This document shows positions 60,376 to 64,000 of a stretch of DNA of 64,000 nt, one piece after another (within the stretch, counting starts at the first letter, position 1; every line of letters starts with the position of its first letter). The translations under genes and the position numbers were made by a program. Source of the DNA: Arthrobacter sp. 35W (lineage in GTDB: Bacteria; Actinomycetota; Actinomycetes; Actinomycetales; Micrococcaceae); NCBI RefSeq assembly GCF_000482545.1, contig NZ_KI519455.1, forward strand, positions 1-64,000. The letters run 5' to 3'. The notes under the pieces are model-generated. The model had not been told where the DNA came from. It searched no databases and was given only the letters and a program-made list of their open reading frames with translations.

Positions 60376-61482
60376 CTAGGCCTTCACGATCGGCTTGGCC
60401 TTCTTGGAATTGAACTTCTTCTGGCGCGGGTCGAAGGCATCCCGGAGACCGTCGCCGATGAAGTTGATGCACAGGCAGATCACCACGATGAACAGGCCCG
60501 GCCACCAGAACAGCCACGGCCGGGTGGTGAAGGCCTCCTGGTTGTCGCTGACCAGCAGGCCCAGCGAGGTGTCCGGCCGCGTCACACCGAAGCCGAGGTA
60601 GCTCAGACCGGCCTCCAGCAGGATCGCCGAGGACATCAGCAGCGTGGTGTTGACGATGATGGTGCCGAACGCGTTGGGCAGGATGTGCTTGAAGATGATG
60701 CGGGCATTGGAAGCGCCGGCAATCCGGGCCGCATCGACAAACTCACGCTCGCGCAGGGACAGGAACTCGCCGCGCACCAGACGGGCCAGGCCCGTCCAGA
60801 TGACCATGCCCAGGAACGCGCCCAGCAGCACCACGCCAAAGTTGGTCTGCAGCCAGCCGAACATGGCGTCGATCCAGTTCTTGCTGATGCCAACGGTGCC
60901 GTCGGCTTCGATCACTGTGGTTCCGCTGCCGGCATTGCCTGCCACACGGCCCAGCACGGCGGCCAGCACGATCACCGGAATGATGATGATGACGTCGGTG
61001 AAGCGCATCAGCACGGCCTCGACCCAGCCGCGGAAGTAGCCGGCGAGGGCGCCGACGACGACGCCGATGGCCGTGCCGATCAAACCGATGGTGAACATCA
61101 CCAGAATGGAGAGCTGCGCGCCGCGCATGGTCATGGCGAACATGTCGCGGCCCACGCGGTCCTGGCCGAAGGGGTGGTCGCCCCAGGCGAAAACCCCCTC
61201 CATGGTGGGGGCCCCGCCGTTGACAATGGGCAGGACCTGGTCGTAGCTGTACTTCCACCAGCCGGGGATGTTGATCCAGCCCCAGAGCTTGATGCCCTGG
61301 GAGCTGAAGACCAGGATGACCACCAGCGCGAAGACCACCAGCGCCACCATGGCGCCCGTATGTCCGAAGAAGCGCTTGCGGATGATCTGGCCCTGGCTCA
61401 GACCCTTGGTCTGCTCACCCGCGTCGCCGGACTGTTCCGGCGGCAGGTGCGGGGTTGTTTCGGGGGAAACGATGGTCGTCAT
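60376..61482 (-). CDS. Oligopeptide-type ABC permease (DppC/OppC family)
   Basis: This 368-residue permease has a hydrophilic N-terminus of about 35 residues, a first helix (MVALVVFALVVILVFS), then the typical OppC N domain. The EAA loop FVDAARIAGASNARIIFKHILPNAFG sits at about 235-260, with five more helices around it and an insert at about 178-205 (GSGTTVIEADGTVG). ATG at 61482 overlaps the end of the upstream permease gene by 4 bases (ATGA). Confidence 0.9.
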   Translation of the reverse strand: MTTIVSPETTPHLPPEQSGDAGEQTKGLSQGQIIRKRFFGHTGAMVALVVFALVVILVFSSQGIKLWGWINIPGWWKYSYDQVLPIVNGGAPTMEGVFAWGDHPFGQDRVGRDMFAMTMRGAQLSILVMFTIGLIGTAIGVVVGALAGYFRGWVEAVLMRFTDVIIIIPVIVLAAVLGRVAGNAGSGTTVIEADGTVGISKNWIDAMFGWLQTNFGVVLLGAFLGMVIWTGLARLVRGEFLSLREREFVDAARIAGASNARIIFKHILPNAFGTIIVNTTLLMSSAILLEAGLSYLGFGVTRPDTSLGLLVSDNQEAFTTRPWLFWWPGLFIVVICLCINFIGDGLRDAFDPRQKKFNSKKAKPIVKA

Positions 61483-63020
61483 GACTTCACCTTCACTCGC
61501 GGATCGAGGGCCGAGTAGACCAGATCAGCCAATAGATTGAACACCAGGGCCGTGATGCCAACCACCACGAAGAAGCCCATCACGGGGTTCGGATCAACGC
61601 TCAACAAGCCTTGGGCAAACATCGAGCCCATGCCGGAGAACGAGAACACCCGTTCGGTGATCACCGCTCCACCGATCAGTCCACCGATGTCGAAGGCCAC
61701 GATGGTCGCCAGCGGGATCAGGGCGTTGCGGAAGGCGTGGCGCATCACCACGGTGCGTTCGCTCAGGCCCTTGGCCCGGGCGGTGCGGATGAAGTCCATG
61801 TTCATGATTTCCAGCATCGAGCCGCGGGAGTAGCGCGTGTAGGAAGCGATGGAGATCAGGATCAGGGCGATGGTGGGCAGCAGCAGGTGCGTCATGCGGT
61901 CCAGGCTGGAGGTCCAGAAGTCGCCGTCGAAGTTGGGCGTACTGGCTCCGATGGTCGGGATCGGCCTGCCGCGGATCTTGGAGTTGTTGAAGTACTCCGG
62001 CCACGACTGCATGAACCTGTCGGCCATGATCAGGGCGCCCACAAGGAACGCCGTCAGCGCGGCCGAGCGGATGTTCTGGCCACGGTCGTAGCCGCCCATG
62101 AAGTAGCCGACGGCGATGCCGACGGCGATGGCGGCAATGGCCAGCAGCACGATCATCAGCGGGGTTGCAGCGGCCAGCAGCGGCTGGATCGGGAAATACA
62201 GCACGACGCCGATGCCTGCGGTGATGAGGGCCGAGTAGAGGGCCTTCTTGTTCTTCAGGCCGGCGCTGAGCGTGGTGATGCCGAAGGCAACGCCGACGGC
62301 GGTTATCGCGATGACGACGATGCCCAGACCCGGATTGGTGAACCAACCGGTGACGGAGAGCAGCTGCAGGATGATGGCCGTGGCAGCAGCGGTGATGCCA
62401 AAGACCATCCACCGGCGCTTCCAGGCACCAGTGGACACAGCCATGGCAATGAGTCCAAACACGAGGGCCAGCACAATGGTGACAGGTATCGGGACGACGG
62501 CGTCGCGGAGGAAGTTGTTGAAGCCGATGGCTCCGTACTCCTTCAGCAGCACGGCGGCCCAGAAGATGGGCAGCGAGAAGAAGAGGAAGGCCATAAAGGT
62601 CACGCCGTAGTCCAGCGCGCTGTACTGGCGCAGGGCCGTGATGATGCCCAGGGTGACACCGATGAGGATGGCCAGCAGCGTAGCCACCGTGACCAGGGAG
62701 AGGGTCTGGACCATGGCCAGGCCCAGCTGTTCGGTGACGGGCTGGCCTTGGAGATTGGTGCCCAGATCACAGGAGTTGGCAAAGGGGATGAGGCAGCCTG
62801 CCGCCCCCTTGAGCCAGATGAAATAGCGCAATGGCGCCGGTACGTTCAAATGGAGCAGTTCTGTTCGCTGCTGGATGAGCTGCGTTTTATTGGGCGAGGG
62901 GTTGGCCCTCAACTCCGCCAAGGGATCTCCGGACGCCGCTGTCAGAAGATAAACCAGGAAGGATGCGCCCAACAGGATCAGCACAGCGGTAACGAGCCGC
63001 CGGACGATGTACGTCACCAT
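61479..63020 (-). CDS. Oversized oligopeptide-type ABC permease (DppB/OppB family)
   Basis: This 513-residue permease has MVTYIVRRLVTAVLILLGASFLVYLL at the N-terminus, the usual VTVATLLAILIGVTLGII core and, near the C-terminus, the EAA loop FIRTARAKGLSERTVVMRHAFRNALIP (about 425-451). Standard DppB is about 310-340 residues. Here about 170 extra residues with about five hydrophobic helices (roughly 180-345) are inserted before the EAA half. ATG at 63020 with the start of DppC overlapping its end. Two stems separate it from the binding-protein gene. Confidence 0.88.
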   Translation of the reverse strand: MVTYIVRRLVTAVLILLGASFLVYLLTAASGDPLAELRANPSPNKTQLIQQRTELLHLNVPAPLRYFIWLKGAAGCLIPFANSCDLGTNLQGQPVTEQLGLAMVQTLSLVTVATLLAILIGVTLGIITALRQYSALDYGVTFMAFLFFSLPIFWAAVLLKEYGAIGFNNFLRDAVVPIPVTIVLALVFGLIAMAVSTGAWKRRWMVFGITAAATAIILQLLSVTGWFTNPGLGIVVIAITAVGVAFGITTLSAGLKNKKALYSALITAGIGVVLYFPIQPLLAAATPLMIVLLAIAAIAVGIAVGYFMGGYDRGQNIRSAALTAFLVGALIMADRFMQSWPEYFNNSKIRGRPIPTIGASTPNFDGDFWTSSLDRMTHLLLPTIALILISIASYTRYSRGSMLEIMNMDFIRTARAKGLSERTVVMRHAFRNALIPLATIVAFDIGGLIGGAVITERVFSFSGMGSMFAQGLLSVDPNPVMGFFVVVGITALVFNLLADLVYSALDPRVKVKS

Positions 63021-63103
63021 GTTCTAGGACCTCGATTGTTGTTTGTTCCGGGGTTGTCCCGGGTGGAAAACTTTTCTGGATCGCGGGTGGAGCAGTCCCG
63101 CAA

Positions 63104-63158
63104 TGGAGCGGTTCCGCCGTCATCGTACGCGTGGCATGAAGCCGGCGGAACCACTCCA
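63104..63158. repeat. 55-nt nested palindrome before the permease genes
   Basis: 15-bp arms (TGGAGCGGTTCCGCC and complement, one mismatch) and an imperfect inner stem share one axis. It lies in the gap between the binding-protein gene and the DppB gene, just past the terminator at 63164-63200 in transcription order. Confidence 0.6.
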
Positions 63159-63163
63159 CCAGA

Positions 63164-63200
63164 AAAGCGCTGGGACCAGATGTTGCGGTCCCAGCGCTTT
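63164..63200 (-). terminator. Attenuator/terminator after the binding-protein gene
   Basis: 14-bp perfect arms (AAAGCGCTGGGACC and complement) with a 9-nt loop, followed on the minus strand by TTTCTGG after the stem's own TTT. It lies 26 bp past the binding-protein stop. In such operons it lets the binding protein be made in excess over the permeases. Confidence 0.75.
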
Positions 63201-63226
63201 CCCAGAATCTCCTCAGAGCGCGGTGC

Positions 63227-64000
63227 CTACTTGGCGGACCACTCCCAGAAGTTCCACCAAACACCGGTCTGGTTCGGCATGTACTTCACGCCGGTGATCT
63301 TGTCGCTGTAGGCGTCAACACCCACGGACTGGAACAACGGTGCACCGTACTTGGAGTCCCAGATCAGCTTGTCGATCTTGGTGTTGATTTCGTCCTGCTT
63401 GGACTTGTCGGTGGTGACAATCAGCTCTTCCATCAGCTTGTCGGCGTCCGGGTTGGAGAAGCCGCTGAAGTTGGACTCGGCACCGGACTTGAACAGCTGC
63501 GGCACGGAGGAAACGCCAACACCCGGGCTGGTCCAGCCGAAGATGGTTGCGTCGTAGGTGCCGTTGCCCAGAGCCTTGCTCCAGTCCGACTTGCCCAGGC
63601 CACCGTCAACGATGTTGAAGCCGGCCTTGGTCGCGCTTGCGGCGATCAGGGTGTAGGCGTCAGCGCGGTTGGGGTTGTCCTTGTTGTACATGATGCGCAC
63701 CGTCGGGGTGGCGCCGTTCAGGAGCTTCTTGGCGCCGTCGATGTCGACCTTGTCGAAGGCGGAGGAGCCGTTGTTCTTGGCGGAGTTCTCGTAGCCGGCC
63801 TGGGCCGGGATGAAGATCTGCGAATCCAGAACCTTGGCCTTGTCATCAAGGGGCTTGATGATCTTGTCCAGGATGTCCTGGCGCGGGGTTGCCTTCATGA
63901 AGGCTTCGCGCACATTGGCATCGGCAAAGACACCGGAGAAGTTCAGGTCCAGGTGGTCGTAGGCCAGCTGGGCATCCTGCTCAACCGTGACGCCCTGGCT
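63227..64000 (-). CDS. Oligopeptide-type ABC substrate-binding protein, C-terminal part
   Basis: The frame is open to the window edge, so about 257 C-terminal residues of a family 5 binding protein (usual length about 550) are present. Segments AYDHLDLNFSGVFADANVREAFMKATPRQDIL, LLNGATPTVRIMYNKDNPNRADA and a final WDSKYGAPLFQSVGVDAY (all split) are typical of the lobe that closes over peptides or other ligands. The first gene of the ABC operon is transcribed leftward. The substrate is unknown. Signal peptide and start lie outside the window. Confidence 0.9.
   Translation of the reverse strand, partial: SQGVTVEQDAQLAYDHLDLNFSGVFADANVREAFMKATPRQDILDKIIKPLDDKAKVLDSQIFIPAQAGYENSAKNNGSSAFDKVDIDGAKKLLNGATPTVRIMYNKDNPNRADAYTLIAASATKAGFNIVDGGLGKSDWSKALGNGTYDATIFGWTSPGVGVSSVPQLFKSGAESNFSGFSNPDADKLMEELIVTTDKSKQDEINTKIDKLIWDSKYGAPLFQSVGVDAYSDKITGVKYMPNQTGVWWNFWEWSAK

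Overview
The window is a high-GC chromosomal segment from an actinobacterium, most likely a member of the Micrococcaceae close to Arthrobacter. This is judged from gene content and synteny, not from a database search. The lineage markers are a sigE / anti-sigma / tatB / mrp block with a divergent O-methyltransferase, a DUF3117 mini-gene, an MshB-type deacetylase of mycothiol synthesis, a gluABCD glutamate importer, a sigK/anti-sigma pair next to a fasciclin lipoprotein, and the succinylase branch of lysine/diaminopimelate synthesis (dapC, dapD, dapE) as separate loci. No rRNA, tRNA, CRISPR array, prophage or origin was seen. No gene-free stretch exceeds 300 bases; the longest is 299 nt before the DEAD-box helicase.

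Layout. 1-411: 3' end of an IS982-type insertion sequence. 412-3402: flavin monooxygenase, DUF2809 membrane protein, SOS polymerase umuC with a LexA box. 3458-8062: GntR regulator divergent from a four-gene operon (zinc deacylase plus amino-acid ABC importer). 8203-10684: small membrane protein, acidic hypothetical, EVE-like/HNH nuclease and umuD behind a second LexA box. 10732-14244: Lrp regulator and LysE exporter, ferritin-like protein, RNB ribonuclease. 14544-17587: DEAD-box RNA helicase and an orphan DNA methyltransferase. 17842-22098: PHP phosphoesterase, NADH dehydrogenase-like flavoprotein, MarR regulator, Xaa-Pro aminopeptidase. 22254-29323: stress protein, MgtE_N/CBS protein, DUF1003 protein, mrp, tatB, anti-sigma, sigE, O-methyltransferase. 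29427-34581: sedolisin peptidase, DUF3117, PIG-V-like glycosyltransferase, tag, DivIVA-domain protein, LOG-family protein. 34741-38034: gluABCD. 38174-44349: dapE, FAS1 lipoprotein, sigK, anti-sigma, sulfite-oxidase-like enzyme, dapD. 44363-51342: lytic-transglycosylase-like protein, TetR unit, galE, gltA, dapC, fdxA and an orphan SH3-like domain. 51339-57603: MFS exporter and divergent regulator, mshB, typA, SGNH hydrolase. 57715-64000: oligopeptide-type ABC operon with a PH-domain gene inserted antisense.

The most unusual signal is non-coding. Four intergenic elements of exactly 58 nt share one design: GACGC words at positions 1 and 20 and GCGTC words at 35 and 54, a CCCC block at 10-13 and a conserved loop. 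All four lie between convergent genes. The only other convergent gap above 100 bp holds a 59-nt core with a different word but the same 19-nt phasing. The second signal is a split umuD/umuC system. The two genes are about 7 kb apart, have near-identical LexA-box promoters, and the UmuD has Arg in place of the catalytic Lys. A candidate DNA-targeting nuclease lies downstream of umuD.
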